Assembly (NCBI GenBank): GCA_015709215.1
Contig: JACCQN010000024.1
Location: forward strand, 1 to 44,881
DNA from: Bacteroidales bacterium
GTDB lineage: Bacteria > Bacteroidota > Bacteroidia > Bacteroidales > F082
Length of the DNA: 44,881 nucleotides
Reading direction: 5' to 3'
The translations under genes and the position numbers were made by a program. Below the pieces are notes generated by a model that was not told the DNA's origin, searched no databases, and saw only the letters and a program-made list of their open reading frames with translations. Position 1 is the stretch's first letter. Each line of letters starts with the position of its first letter. Below, piece by piece: positions 36,226 through 44,826 of this stretch.

Positions 36226-37398
36226 ATGGATGACAAACTCAATCAGTTTCTTGAAGCCTTTGACTCTGTGATGAGGCAAGCCAAGCTTGTAAAGCTCACG
36301 CTGAGTAAGCTCCGCCGAAAATCTGACGATTTGCGTAATGTTTATGTGAAACCGGTGAGACTAAAATCCGGAGATTTCTTTACGTTTGAATATAAATATC
36401 AAAGTCGGCATGAGGTGAAAAACCTGTCGGCAGATCAAGCTGTTGCAACGGTAAAGGCCTTACTGGAATCACATTTTCTGCAGGCTGATTTGTTTGGCTT
36501 GCAGCAGGATATTGGCCTGACAATTTTCACCAGCGGAAAGATGAAACTCAAAACCCGTGAAGTGCAAAAGCGTGAATTGCCTGATATGAAGCACGACAGG
36601 CAGAAAAAGCGTTTGCTCGATCCGGCTGCACCCTGGTGGTTTGGGCTCGGGCTCACAGATCGCGAAGGCAGGGTGTTGCCTTCTATGCAGCATAAATTTA
36701 AACAGATCAACCGCTATGTGGAAATTTTGGCGCCGCTGCTAAAACTTTTTCAAAAGGACAAATCACTCACGATTTTGGATATGGGCGCTGGTAAGGGCTA
36801 CCTTACTTTTGGATTGCACGAGTACCTTACCAATCAAGGAAATCAAAATGTTACTATTACAGGAGTTGAAATGCGCACGGATTTGGTGAACAAAACCAAT
36901 CATATTGCCAGAGCGTCCAATCTTGCAGGCCTGAAATTTGATTCCGGAAGCATTTCGGATTATCCCATCAGTCAATTGGATGTGTTGATTGCGCTTCACG
37001 CATGCGATACTGCAACCGATGATGCCATTGCAGCCGGGATAAAAGCTGAAGCAAAACTGATTGTTTGTGCACCCTGCTGCCACAAGCAAATCCGCAAAGA
37101 GATAAGCGCATCTCCCGAACAACATCCTGCCTTACAGTTTGGTATTTTAATGGAACGCCAGGCCGAGATCCTTACCGACACCCTGCGCGCGCTCATTATG
37201 GAATATCATGGCTACAAAAGCCAGATTATGGAGTTTGTGGAACTGGAACACAGCCCGAAAAACCTCTTGCTCACCGGCGTGAAATCGAACAGTGAACCAG
37301 ACAAAGCTGCAATAGCTAATCGTATCAGTGCCCTGAAAAAGGAGTATGGTATTCGGGAACATTTTTTGGAAAAAGCACTCGGAATAACACCATTTTAA
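36226..37398 (+). CDS. SAM-dependent methyltransferase (Methyltransf_32-like)
   Basis: A 390-residue protein. The N-terminal region (about 1-150) is specific to this family and ends KHDRQKKRLLDPAAPWW. A class I Rossmann methyltransferase domain follows, with motif I LDMGAGKGYLTFGL (about 184-197), acidic VEMRTDLVNK and motif IV-like ALHACDTATDDAI. CAPCCHKQIR (about 282) is typical of the PF13679 group found in GSTCD-like and related proteins. The substrate is unknown; tRNA or another RNA is possible. It is followed 7 bases later by the DUF554 gene. Confidence 0.82.
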   Translation: MDDKLNQFLEAFDSVMRQAKLVKLTLSKLRRKSDDLRNVYVKPVRLKSGDFFTFEYKYQSRHEVKNLSADQAVATVKALLESHFLQADLFGLQQDIGLTIFTSGKMKLKTREVQKRELPDMKHDRQKKRLLDPAAPWWFGLGLTDREGRVLPSMQHKFKQINRYVEILAPLLKLFQKDKSLTILDMGAGKGYLTFGLHEYLTNQGNQNVTITGVEMRTDLVNKTNHIARASNLAGLKFDSGSISDYPISQLDVLIALHACDTATDDAIAAGIKAEAKLIVCAPCCHKQIRKEISASPEQHPALQFGILMERQAEILTDTLRALIMEYHGYKSQIMEFVELEHSPKNLLLTGVKSNSEPDKAAIANRISALKKEYGIREHFLEKALGITPF

Positions 37399-37405
37399 CA
37401 AAGCT

Positions 37406-38107
37406 ATGATCATCACCGGAACAATTGTCAATGTGCTTGCAGTGCTGGCTGGTAGTGCGCTTGGATTGCTATTTCACGCCCGATTGCCCCGGCGTTTTGT
37501 GGATATTCTTTTTCAGGCCATCGGTTTGTTTACTCTGTCTTTGGGCATTAAAATGGCTCTGGAGGGTCAAATGTGGATGCTTATCGTACTGAGCCTGATA
37601 ACCGGAGCACTTTTTGGCGAATTGCTGAAATTGGAAGCCTTTTTTGACGGACTGGCGAGTCGACTGGCTAAAAAACTACGCATTGGTAGTGCGCGATTCA
37701 ACGAAGGATTGCTTACTGCTTTTTTGCTGTATTGTATGGGTTCGATGACGGTTTTGGGAGCCATTGAAGAGGGCATGGGAGGCAAACCAGATTTGTATTA
37801 CCTCAAATCGGTGATGGACGGCATTTCATCTGTTGCATTGGCTTCCGGGCTGGGTATTGGGGTGATGTTTTCGGCAGTGCCGCTGTTTGTTTATCAGGCT
37901 GGGCTTACCTTGCTGGCTTTTTGGTTTGGAACATTTTTTCCGGAGAGTTTAATTACTGAAATTTCTGCTGTTGGTGGTGTTTTGCTTATTGGTCTGGGTT
38001 TGAATATCTTGAAAATTGCACAGATAAAAATGCTAAACCTGTTGCCAGCATTGATTTTTGCCGCTTTGTTTGGTTGGCTGGCTCTGGAATTTGGTTGGGG
38101 GCTCTAA
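37406..38107 (+). CDS. DUF554 family membrane protein
   Basis: A 233-residue membrane protein with about seven helices. Family motifs include GTIVNVLAVLAGSALGLL at the N-terminus, LSLGIKMALEG, SLITGALFGELLKLE and YCMGSMTVLGAIEEGM. DUF554 (YqgA/YdfK) proteins are of unknown function and probably act as transporters. It is likely co-transcribed with the methyltransferase gene. Confidence 0.88.
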   Translation: MIITGTIVNVLAVLAGSALGLLFHARLPRRFVDILFQAIGLFTLSLGIKMALEGQMWMLIVLSLITGALFGELLKLEAFFDGLASRLAKKLRIGSARFNEGLLTAFLLYCMGSMTVLGAIEEGMGGKPDLYYLKSVMDGISSVALASGLGIGVMFSAVPLFVYQAGLTLLAFWFGTFFPESLITEISAVGGVLLIGLGLNILKIAQIKMLNLLPALIFAALFGWLALEFGWGL

Positions 38108-38301
38108 GGAATTGCTTAGAAAAAGAGGTGGAGCAAATTGAGGTGTTTGAGGCAATTGAAAATTTCTACAAATAATTACTGGTGAATTTAAAAAGGCCAA
38201 ATAAATAATTCCTAATGTTTTTTCTGTAACAAATTAGCATGTCGGCACTAAAAATATTTGTAATTTAGTCGCATTAAAAATATTTATTAACGCTAAGAGT
38301 T

Positions 38302-39321
38302 ATGGAAAATATTGATTGGAAAAATCTTCCATTTGGGTACTATCCAACGGATTACAATGTTCGCTGTTATTTTCGTAACGGCAAATGGGGCGAGCTGGAA
38401 GTAAGTTCTTCCGAATACATCAGCATTCATATGGCTGCCACAGCTTTGCATTATGGGCAGGAAGCCTTTGAAGGGATGAAAGCTTACCGCGGAAAAGATG
38501 GAAAAGCACGTTTATTTCGTTGGGAAGACAATGCCAAAAGGATGCGGATGTCAGCTTCCGGCATCATGATGGAAAAGGTGCCGGAGGAATTGTTTTTTGC
38601 TGCTATTGATAAGGCAGTTCGACTGAATGCTCGGTTTATTCCGCCTTATGGCACAGGCGCTTCGCTGTATATCAGGCCATTGCTGTTTGGTTCAGGAGCG
38701 CAGGTGGGAGTAAAACCAGCTACCGAATACATGTTTGTAGTGTTTGTTACGCCAGTTGGTCCTTACTTCAAGGAAGGCTTCAATCCTGTGACTGTTGAAC
38801 TTGTGCATGATTACGATCGTGCAGCTCCTCAGGGAACCGGGCATATTAAAGTTGGTGGTAATTATGCTGCCAGTTTGCGACCTGCTGACCGTGCGCACAA
38901 AGATGGCTATAGCTCAGTACTGTTTTTGGATGCCCGCGAAAAGAAATTTATTGATGAGGCGGGGCCGGCCAACTTCTTTGGGATTAAGGATGGTAAGTAT
39001 ATCACTCCAAAATCATGCACAATTTTGCCTTCAATCACAAACAAGAGCCTTGAAGTGATTTCTGAAGATATCGGACTAAAGGTTGAGCGCAGGCCTGTGC
39101 CACTCGAAGAGCTGGAAACTTTTGAAGAAGCCGGTGCTTGTGGTACTGCTGCCATTATTTCACCTATCAGGAAAATTGTGGACAGAGAGACTAAGAAGGA
39201 ATATTATTATGGTGATGTTGCCGGTCCTTATTCAACTAAACTTTATGCAACCCTAAGAGGAATACAAGAAGGGGAGCTTGAAGACAAACACGGTTGGACA
39301 ACTGTTCTGGAAGGAATATGA
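38302..39321 (+). CDS. ilvE: IlvE, branched-chain amino acid aminotransferase
   Basis: A 339-residue PLP enzyme of fold type IV. Visible are ALHYGQEAFEGMKAY, FRWEDNAKRMRMSA, ASLYIRPLLFG, the catalytic lysine in GHIKVGGNYAAS, DEAGPANFF and the cofactor-phosphate loop GACGTAAIISPI. It interconverts branched-chain amino acids and their 2-oxo acids with glutamate. A -7-like TAATTTAG is at 38261-38268. The preceding gap (38108-38301) holds nothing else that I can identify. A terminator follows. Confidence 0.95.
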   Translation: MENIDWKNLPFGYYPTDYNVRCYFRNGKWGELEVSSSEYISIHMAATALHYGQEAFEGMKAYRGKDGKARLFRWEDNAKRMRMSASGIMMEKVPEELFFAAIDKAVRLNARFIPPYGTGASLYIRPLLFGSGAQVGVKPATEYMFVVFVTPVGPYFKEGFNPVTVELVHDYDRAAPQGTGHIKVGGNYAASLRPADRAHKDGYSSVLFLDAREKKFIDEAGPANFFGIKDGKYITPKSCTILPSITNKSLEVISEDIGLKVERRPVPLEELETFEEAGACGTAAIISPIRKIVDRETKKEYYYGDVAGPYSTKLYATLRGIQEGELEDKHGWTTVLEGI

Positions 39322-39340
39322 GTTGTATTCAATTGATAAT

Positions 39341-39378
39341 AAACGCCTTGCTGTTTTATTGTAAGGCGTTTGTTTTTT
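39341..39378 (+). terminator. Rho-independent terminator of ilvE
   Basis: AAACGCCTT (39341-39349) pairs exactly with AAGGCGTTT (39363-39371), followed by GTTTTTT. The T tract runs into the stop codon of the convergent pyrF gene. Confidence 0.8.
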
Positions 39379-40207
39379 AAATAAGCTGATGTTTTATCAA
39401 AATTATTTCCATTTGCTTTTGAAGTCGTGAGGCTTCATCGGCTGCGGCTGTGGCAAAATCTTCTCCTGATGAAGCATAAAGGATGCTTCTAGAAGCGTTT
39501 ACAAGCAAGCCAATTAGATTGTTCAGGCCGGCTTCGGCAACAGCATCCAGATTGCCGCCCTGGGCGCCTACACCTGGGACAAGAAAGAAATAATCTGGTG
39601 CTAAAGCTCTGATTTTGCTTATCATTTCTGGTTTAGTAGCTCCCGTAACAAACATCAGCTGATTGCTGGCAGCCCATGTAGTAGCTTTCTGTACAACGGT
39701 TTCAAAAAGCGAATGACCATCTTTCAAACTTAATTGCTGGAAATCTTCAGACCCACTATTGGAAGTCAAGCTTAGTAGAATCACCCATTTGTTGTCGAAG
39801 CCCAGAAATGGCTCTACCGAATCAAATCCCATATAGGGTGCAACGGTAATGGCATCGGCATTAAGTTTTTCAAAAAAGGCTTTGGCATAGCGTTTAGAAG
39901 TATTCCCAATATCACCTCTTTTGGCATCGGCAATCACCAGATGCTGGGGATAATTTGTTTTGATGTAATGGATTGTTTTTTCCAGATTTTCCCAGCCTTC
40001 CAGGCCTTCACTTTCATAAAAAGCAGTGTTGGGTTTGTAGGCAACACAATATTTTGCTGTGGCATCAATAATGTGTTTATTGAACTGAAAAACAGCATCA
40101 TTACTCTTTTGAAGATGATCGGGAATTTTTTTGATATCCGTATCCAGTCCTACACAAAGGAAGGAGCGTTTACGTTTGATTTGAGCGATGATATCAGCTT
40201 TTGTCAT
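39377..40207 (-). CDS. pyrF: PyrF, orotidine 5'-phosphate decarboxylase (type 2)
   Basis: A 276-residue enzyme forming UMP from OMP. The long type 2 form is indicated by FLCVGLDTDIKKIPDHL, KPNTAFYES, the catalytic VIADAKRGDIGNTS (Lys-Asp network) and ITVAPYMGFDSVEPFL. GVGAQGGNLDAV marks the phosphate site. The ATG at 40207 lies 3 bases after the prfA stop, so prfA and pyrF are one unit. Confidence 0.95.
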   Translation of the reverse strand: MTKADIIAQIKRKRSFLCVGLDTDIKKIPDHLQKSNDAVFQFNKHIIDATAKYCVAYKPNTAFYESEGLEGWENLEKTIHYIKTNYPQHLVIADAKRGDIGNTSKRYAKAFFEKLNADAITVAPYMGFDSVEPFLGFDNKWVILLSLTSNSGSEDFQQLSLKDGHSLFETVVQKATTWAASNQLMFVTGATKPEMISKIRALAPDYFFLVPGVGAQGGNLDAVAEAGLNNLIGLLVNASRSILYASSGEDFATAAADEASRLQKQMEIILIKHQLI

Positions 40208-40210
40208 GCT

Positions 40211-41290
40211 TTAATTAACAAGTTCAGTTTTCAAACGCTCGGCATTTTCGGCAATTTGTAATTTCTCAATCAGTTCATCGAGATCGCCATCAATGATAGC
40301 GTTTAAATTGTAGAGTGTGAGGTTGATACGATGATCTGTCACGCGACCTTGCGGCCAGTTGTATGTGCGGATTTTTGCAGAGCGGTCGCCGGTTGAAACC
40401 ATGGTTTTTCGCTTGGACGAAATCTCTTCGAGGTATTTGCTGTATTCCACTTCGAAAAGCCTGGTTCGCAATACTTTCATGGCCTTAGCCAGGTTTTTGA
40501 TTTGTGATTTCTCATCCTGACAAGTCACCACTATGCCACTGGGAATATGTGTAAGCCTAATGGCTGAATAGGTAGTATTAACAGACTGACCACCAGGGCC
40601 AGACGAACAATAAGTGTCCTTTCGGATGTCTTTATCGTGCAGTTCAATATCAAATTCTTCTGCTTCCGGAAGTACTACAACTGAAGCTGCAGAAGTGTGT
40701 ACGCGCCCCTGTGTTTCTGTTTTGGGCACGCGCTGAACACGATGTACACCCGATTCAAATTTCAAGATGCCATAGGCATTATCACCAATAACGTTGAAAA
40801 CCACCTCCTTGAAACCGCCTACGGTGCCTTCGTTCATATCAACGATTTCAGTTTTCCAACCTTTGGTTTCGCAGTATTTCATGTACATCCGATAGAGGTC
40901 TCCGGCAAAAATACTGGCTTCGTCGCCTCCCGTACCGGCTCTTATCTCTACCACAGCGTTTTTACTGTCCTGTGGGTCTTTGGGAATGAGCATAATACGT
41001 ATTTCTTCCTCCAGCTTCTCCTTTTCATCCAGATAGCTTTCCAATTCTTCACGTGCCATTTCCCTAAAATCTTCATCTTTCTCTTTTTTGATGATTTCGC
41101 GGGCGTTTTCAATATTTGCGACCACATTTTTGTATTGCCTAAAAGTCTGAACAACTGGTTCCAAATCTTTATAATCCTTGTTCAGCTTCACATAACGTTT
41201 CATATCCGACATCACCTCAGGATCGTTGAGTTGCTCACTCATTTCCTCCCAGCGACGGCGAATGGTTTCTAGTTTATCTATGATGTCCAC
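40211..41290 (-). CDS. prfA: PrfA, peptide chain release factor 1
   Basis: A 359-residue class I release factor. The stop-codon recognition tripeptide is PKT (in [10 protein letters not shown]), the PxT form that reads UAA and UAG and separates RF1 from RF2 (SPF). The peptidyl-tRNA hydrolysis motif GGQ is in [15 protein letters not shown], followed by [21 protein letters not shown]. Domain order and length are normal. A -7 box lies 20 bases upstream. Confidence 0.96.
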   Translation of the reverse strand: MDIIDKLETIRRRWEEMSEQLNDPEVMSDMKRYVKLNKDYKDLEPVVQTFRQYKNVVANIENAREIIKKEKDEDFREMAREELESYLDEKEKLEEEIRIMLIPKDPQDSKNAVVEIRAGTGGDEASIFAGDLYRMYMKYCETKGWKTEIVDMNEGTVGGFKEVVFNVIGDNAYGILKFESGVHRVQRVPKTETQGRVHTSAASVVVLPEAEEFDIELHDKDIRKDTYCSSGPGGQSVNTTYSAIRLTHIPSGIVVTCQDEKSQIKNLAKAMKVLRTRLFEVEYSKYLEEISSKRKTMVSTGDRSAKIRTYNWPQGRVTDHRINLTLYNLNAIIDGDLDELIEKLQIAENAERLKTELVN

Positions 41291-41309
41291 AATGCAAAAT
41301 TTTGATTGG

Positions 41310-41317
41310 CAAAGGTA
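41310..41317 (-). promoter_or_regulatory. -7 box of prfA
   Basis: Minus-strand TACCTTTG matches TAnnTTTG and is 20 bases before the ATG at 41290. Another TACCTTTG lies on the plus strand at 41369-41376, pointing towards the IS element with no gene to serve. Confidence 0.45.
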
Positions 41318-41429
41318 GGAAATTTGGATTTAGAATTGTTTCTGAAATCTGAGCGACATTTTTACTTGTACCTTTGTGTAAGAATGACGCTATAAATGCC
41401 CGCCCTAACTTTTTTATATCCAAAATTTT

Positions 41430-41507
41430 TCAAAATCCTGAACAATTATCTGTAAATACGCCGCTGTACTGAAAAGTATATAATCCAGCCTTCAAACAAA
41501 CAGTTTT
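41430..41507 (-). pseudogene. possible 3' remnant of a T9SS-cargo gene
   Basis: A 26-codon minus-strand frame ending in TGA reads KTVCLKAGLYTFQYSG and then VFTDNCSGF. LKAGLYTFQY resembles the last strands of a T9SS sorting domain (compare KPGIYLLRI and PKGLYLVRL encoded elsewhere in this window). It could be the tail of the gene whose 5' end is at 42781-42962, on the other side of the IS. The match is short, so this is tentative. Confidence 0.35.
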
Positions 41508-41550
41508 TTACGCTATGACAAAGCCTGCATTTTTAATTTCAAATAGTTTG

Positions 41551-42780
41551 GTACATGACAAAAATTATAACCAATTGAATATAAGCTAAATATGTTAATA
41601 ACTTTTTGATAATTAATTTACAAAATATTATTTAAAATACTGGCATTCAGTATCTTGAAAGAAATATTTCGACGTATGACTTCAAGACACACGAATACCA
41701 GTATCGAGAGTAAAAATAGTGTTTTAGTTTCAACACTTATTGAAATTTTTGGGCAAAACATGAATTTAGCCCGAATAAAGTTCTTTGGCTTATTTATTAG
41801 TGCCCTATGCAAAGTGCAAACAGTTTGTTTTGAGAAGCTGGCTGTAAGTTTTGAAACGCAGGCAAGCAGTGATTCTTCGCTAAGGAGGATACAGCGATTT
41901 ATGGCAGATTACGTGCTTGATACAAATCTTATAGCCCGATTGGTTTTCAGCCTGCTGCCTCATAAGCCTCCTTATCGCTTGTCATTGGATAGAACCAACT
42001 GGAAGTTTGGCCGTAAGGATATAAACATTTTAGCACTTGCTATAGTTTATCAAGGAGTAGCCTTTCCAGTACTTTTTACTATGATGCCAAAGGCTGGGAA
42101 CTCTTCTACAACTGAACGAATCAAACTAATGCAGCGATACATTGATTTGTTCGGACTTCAAACAATTGATTGTCTGCTTGCAGATAGAGCGTTTGTCGGC
42201 AAACACTGGATTGACTATCTCAATATCAATGGTATAAGGTATCATATACGCATTCGTGAAAATTTCTGGGTTACAATTCCTAAGAATGGACATCGTGTAA
42301 GAGCATCATGGCTTTTCGGGCACCTAAAAAATAATCAAACGGATTGCTATAATGGCATTGTCGAGATCAAAGGTCAGCTTTGCTACCTGTCGGGTTCAAA
42401 AGTAAAGAACAAAAAAAGGTGAGCCTGAGTTACAAATCATTGTATCGTTTAATAAGCCCCATCAGGCTCAGGAAATCTATAAAGAAAGATGGCAAATTGA
42501 AACGGCTTTCAGGGCTCTAAAAACGAGCGGGTTTAATCTTGAAGCCACGCATTTGACACATTTGGATTGTGTTGCAAAACTACTTGCGTTGGTTATGGTA
42601 GCTTTTGTTTGGGCATACAAAGCTGGCATCTATCTGGACAAGATACTACCCATCAAGATTAAAAAAGCATGGGCGCAGCGCCAAAAGTCTATTCAAGTAT
42701 GGGTTGACTTATCTCGCAAAGGTCTTGTTTTCAAATGATTTAGATGGATTTAGAAATTGTTGTAAATTTTTGTCATGTAC
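41551..42780 (+). mobile_element. IS4-family insertion sequence (about 1.23 kb)
   Basis: The ends are inverted repeats: GTACATGACAAAAATT at 41551-41566 matches the reverse complement of 42765-42780 exactly, and weaker similarity (AACAATT-like) continues for about ten bases. Between them is one transposase gene with the IS4 signature. No direct target duplication is visible: the left flank ends AAATAGTTTG and the right flank begins TTAGATACAT. The exact outer boundary could be a few bases inside. The element truncates a minus-strand T9SS-cargo gene. Confidence 0.85.
41676..42738 (+). pseudogene. IS4-family transposase, frameshifted
   Basis: DDE transposase in two frames. The first part (41676-42422; ATG at 41676, or TTG at 41655) has catalytic Asp in LSLDRTNWKFG and LLADRAFVGKHW, and stops just after a run of seven A (42411-42417). 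The second part continues in the frame starting GEPELQIIV and holds the YREK signature YKERWQIETAFRALK (Y-x2-R-x3-E-x6-K) with the catalytic Glu. Joining them needs a +1 shift, equal to removing one A from the run. It is therefore either a one-base insertion or a site relying on slippage at A7. Confidence 0.85.
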
Positions 42781-42962
42781 TTAGATACATGAGAATTTAT
42801 TATTGTGTCACCATTTAGTCCAAATCTAACTATTGGCGTTCCATAATAACCACCATATTTACTATTCCATATTGCATTTGAGTCTGGAAAAGGAACATAG
42901 TCCTGGCTATAAGTTAATAATGAGTATAAAATCCCAATCAAAAAAATGCTTAATCTTTTCAT
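42781..42962 (-). pseudogene. 5' fragment of a secreted (T9SS-type) protein gene cut by the IS
   Basis: The minus-strand ATG at 42962 starts a signal peptide (MKRLSIFLIGILYSLLTYSQ) followed by about 40 residues, including NSKYGGYYGTPIVRFGLNGD and TIINSHVSKY. GDTIINSHVSKY resembles the GDT-x-x-x-x-x-Y pattern of the proteins encoded at 26546-27463 and 43897-44805. Native sequence ends where the IS right end begins (42780); the frame runs on into the IS for ten codons. The rest of the gene is missing, apart from a possible tail at 41430-41507. Confidence 0.7.
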
Positions 42963-42996
42963 GTTTTCTTGTCTTTGTGTTCATTGCAATTCCGAC

Positions 42997-43120
42997 GGTT
43001 GGCACTAAGAAACGTAGGGCATTTCGAAGCTGTTTACTAGTCCAAAGAGACAAAGCTTGCAACGAAGCTGTAACTTGCGGAAATCACTGTCTGCCCTATG
43101 TTTTATACCCATTATTATGC
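42997..43120 (-). other. attC-like inverted-repeat element between cassette-like genes
   Basis: An imperfect palindrome of about 124 bases. AAACGTAGGGCA (43010-43021) pairs with TGCCCTATGTTT (43092-43103), one mismatch. Inner parts pair more loosely and CGAAGCTGT occurs twice in direct orientation. It ends in ATTATTATGCGC, similar to the end of the next element (TATTATGC at 43875-43882). It follows the stop of the lipoprotein gene, as an integron attC follows its cassette gene. The simple-site consensus is not clean. Confidence 0.45.
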
Positions 43121-43123
43121 GCT

Positions 43124-43747
43124 TTATATTATTTTAATGATTAGCTTATTCAATTCTCCTTTGTCAATTATTTCGTTCAGGTTCTTATCAATCAGGAATG
43201 CTATATAAAACTCTGTCAATTCAGTATCAGTCATTTTAACTTCTTTATTGTTGTAGTATAGGGCATTGATTTCAAATTCAAGCTCAAATAGTCCGTCTGA
43301 TTCTCTTAAAAGGGTTACTCTCTTGCTCTCTGAATTTTCGTATGGTGCATAGTGGTGCCCCCTATTATTGAATATTAAGGTTTCGTACTTACCGCTTCTG
43401 TCTGGTGCCATCCCTGAGCCTGGTTCAAAGCAAGGCAAGTCTGACTTTGACAAACCTGATTTTATTTTATCAAATTCAGATTTATCAGTAAAAGCCGCAA
43501 TTTGAGCTGAATAGAATTTATTGTTCTCTGAATCGTACTTCTTATTGTAAAACCTTAATGAAAACTCTTTTCTGGCAATTTCAATCGTCATTATGGGTTT
43601 GTCGATATTGATTTCATTACCAGTTTGAAATACTATCAATTGTGTTTTGAAGCTTTCTTTATTTCCTTTTCCAATTTTTAGCGTCTTGCAGCCTTGTGTC
43701 AAACCGAAGAGAAGTATCAAAATAGAAATTAGTCTGAGTGTTTTCAT
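43124..43747 (-). CDS. lipoprotein of unknown function
   Basis: A 207-residue protein. The lipoprotein signal peptide ends GLTQGC (Cys20). The mature part is hydrophilic and mixed alpha/beta, with PIMTIEIARKEFSLRFYNKK and ELEFEINALYYNNKEVKM, and ends in a charged region (TELTEFYIAFLIDKNLNEII). I recognise no family. The ATG at 43747 is chosen because it gives a proper signal peptide; the frame extends upstream into the neighbouring repeat element and is not genuine there. Small size, AT-rich composition and flanking attC-like elements fit a gene cassette. Confidence 0.75.
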   Translation of the reverse strand: MKTLRLISILILLFGLTQGCKTLKIGKGNKESFKTQLIVFQTGNEINIDKPIMTIEIARKEFSLRFYNKKYDSENNKFYSAQIAAFTDKSEFDKIKSGLSKSDLPCFEPGSGMAPDRSGKYETLIFNNRGHHYAPYENSESKRVTLLRESDGLFELEFEINALYYNNKEVKMTDTELTEFYIAFLIDKNLNEIIDKGELNKLIIKII

Positions 43748-43760
43748 TTTATTTATATTG

Positions 43761-43895
43761 TGCATAACGGGTAGCATATGCTTTGTTGCGGATTTCAAAA
43801 GACAACTCTTTCTGCCTACGATGATTTATATTGGAACTAAAATGTTCATATTCAGACCGTAAACCGCCATAAAGTATTATGCATTTTGAGTATGC
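43761..43895 (-). other. attC-like element containing the 55-bp repeat
   Basis: An imperfect palindrome of about 120-135 bases. TGCATAA (43761-43767) pairs with TTATGCA (43878-43884), and TTGCGGATTT (inner left) pairs roughly with GTAAACCGCC (inner right). It lies between the stop of the gene at 43897 and the start of the gene at 43747, the position of attC in a cassette array read on the minus strand. Its left half is the repeat found again at the window end. Confidence 0.5.
43764..43818. repeat. 55-bp direct repeat, copy 1
   Basis: Identical over all 55 bases to 44827-44881. It begins ATAACGGGTAGCATATGC and contains the small palindrome GCATATGC. The sequences differ just before the repeat; the right limit of copy 2 is cut by the window end. 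Confidence 0.9.
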
Positions 43896-43896
43896 G

Positions 43897-44805
43897 TTAA
43901 TTCTTAATAATTTTCTTAATGATTTTTTCATTATTCTCAAAGTTAATCCATAAGAAATAAATACCATTTGGTAGGTCTGAATTGTCAATTTCTCTCTGAT
44001 TTAAAGACTTTAATGTTCTACCCTGCAAATCAATAATTTGAATAGAATTAATTTTTTTGTTTGGTTTTAGCAATTGTATCGTTAATTTATTGCTTGAAGG
44101 ATTGGGGAAGATTGAAACAACTTTGTCTGGCTGTTCAACTTCGCTTAATTGGGTGTAGAGTAAATAATCACAATCCTTTTCAGTAACATTGAGAAGTGGA
44201 AAAGTGTCATCTTGGAAACAAGAAAATGTATAATCAAAAAACTCTATAACCATGTCAGGGTCACAATTTCTGGGTGTAGGGAAAAGGTAATCATCGGTAG
44301 CACCAAACCTTTTATATATTTTCCCAGCTAAACCCACACTCGAACCCGGCAAGGTAATCACTGATATCCACTCCAAAGTATCGCCATGAATTATTGAACT
44401 TCCCTTGGATTGAACTTCTACGATGGATGGCCCGCACAAAAAATCATTTGTATCAACCCCGAGATTCCAGCTTTCACCAATTTCGGCTGCGAAATTATAT
44501 AGAATGTGAAATTGGTCATTTACAAGATAAAAAACTGTGTCGCCGCTAATATAAGCATATTGATAGTTGTACCAGGTATTAATTAACTCTCCACCAAGTT
44601 CTAATGGGGCAAACATATAACTTGTAATTTCAAGTTTTTGAATGTTCTTATTTTGAACTATCGTATCGCCAACATATTCAATTTTGTCGAAGCCTGGCAT
44701 GTTTCCTGACCAATAATAGTACCATTTGGCACCACTGTCAATCCATGTTTGTCCTTGTACTAAAAATGAAACAAGAACGGCAATTAAAGTAAAATTTTTC
44801 TTCAT
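43897..44805 (-). CDS. secreted protein with T9SS C-terminal sorting domain
   Basis: A 302-residue protein with a signal peptide (1-19, ending VQGQ). The middle region carries the repeated pattern GDTIVQNKNIQKLE and SGDTVFYLVND and a weakly conserved cysteine set. The sorting domain (about 225-302) has VSIFPNPSSNKLTIQLL and ends NGIYFLWINFENNEKIIKKI. Function is unknown; it looks like a paralogue of the protein encoded at 26546-27463. The ATG at 44805 is chosen over one at 44868, which lies inside the 55-bp repeat and would add residues read from the repeat. Confidence 0.82.
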   Translation of the reverse strand: MKKNFTLIAVLVSFLVQGQTWIDSGAKWYYYWSGNMPGFDKIEYVGDTIVQNKNIQKLEITSYMFAPLELGGELINTWYNYQYAYISGDTVFYLVNDQFHILYNFAAEIGESWNLGVDTNDFLCGPSIVEVQSKGSSIIHGDTLEWISVITLPGSSVGLAGKIYKRFGATDDYLFPTPRNCDPDMVIEFFDYTFSCFQDDTFPLLNVTEKDCDYLLYTQLSEVEQPDKVVSIFPNPSSNKLTIQLLKPNKKINSIQIIDLQGRTLKSLNQREIDNSDLPNGIYFLWINFENNEKIIKKIIKN

Positions 44806-44826
44806 AGCTTTCTTTTTTAATGCACA

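Noticed and set aside
38130-38178. Short coding-like stretch (EVEQIEVFEAIENFYK) after the DUF554 gene
   Set aside because: No start codon or ribosome-binding site, and only about 20 codons. The DUF554 protein has a normal end before it.
41328-41348. Fourth copy of the ATTTAGA/TCTAAAT palindrome upstream of prfA
   Set aside because: The right half is TCTGAAAT, breaking the symmetry, and the target is a housekeeping gene. Probably chance in AT-rich DNA.
42411-42417. Programmed -1 frameshift in the IS4 transposase
   Set aside because: The downstream frame is +1 relative to the first, so a -1 slip would not join the two parts.
42833-43144. 103-codon plus-strand frame across the cassette boundary
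   Set aside because: It covers the attC-like palindrome and is antisense to the signal peptide of the truncated gene. No domain is recognisable.
43749-43988. 79-codon minus-strand frame overlapping the 55-bp repeat
   Set aside because: Much of its translation comes from the repeat itself; the same peptide appears in front of the 44805 gene, showing that it is a repeat artefact.
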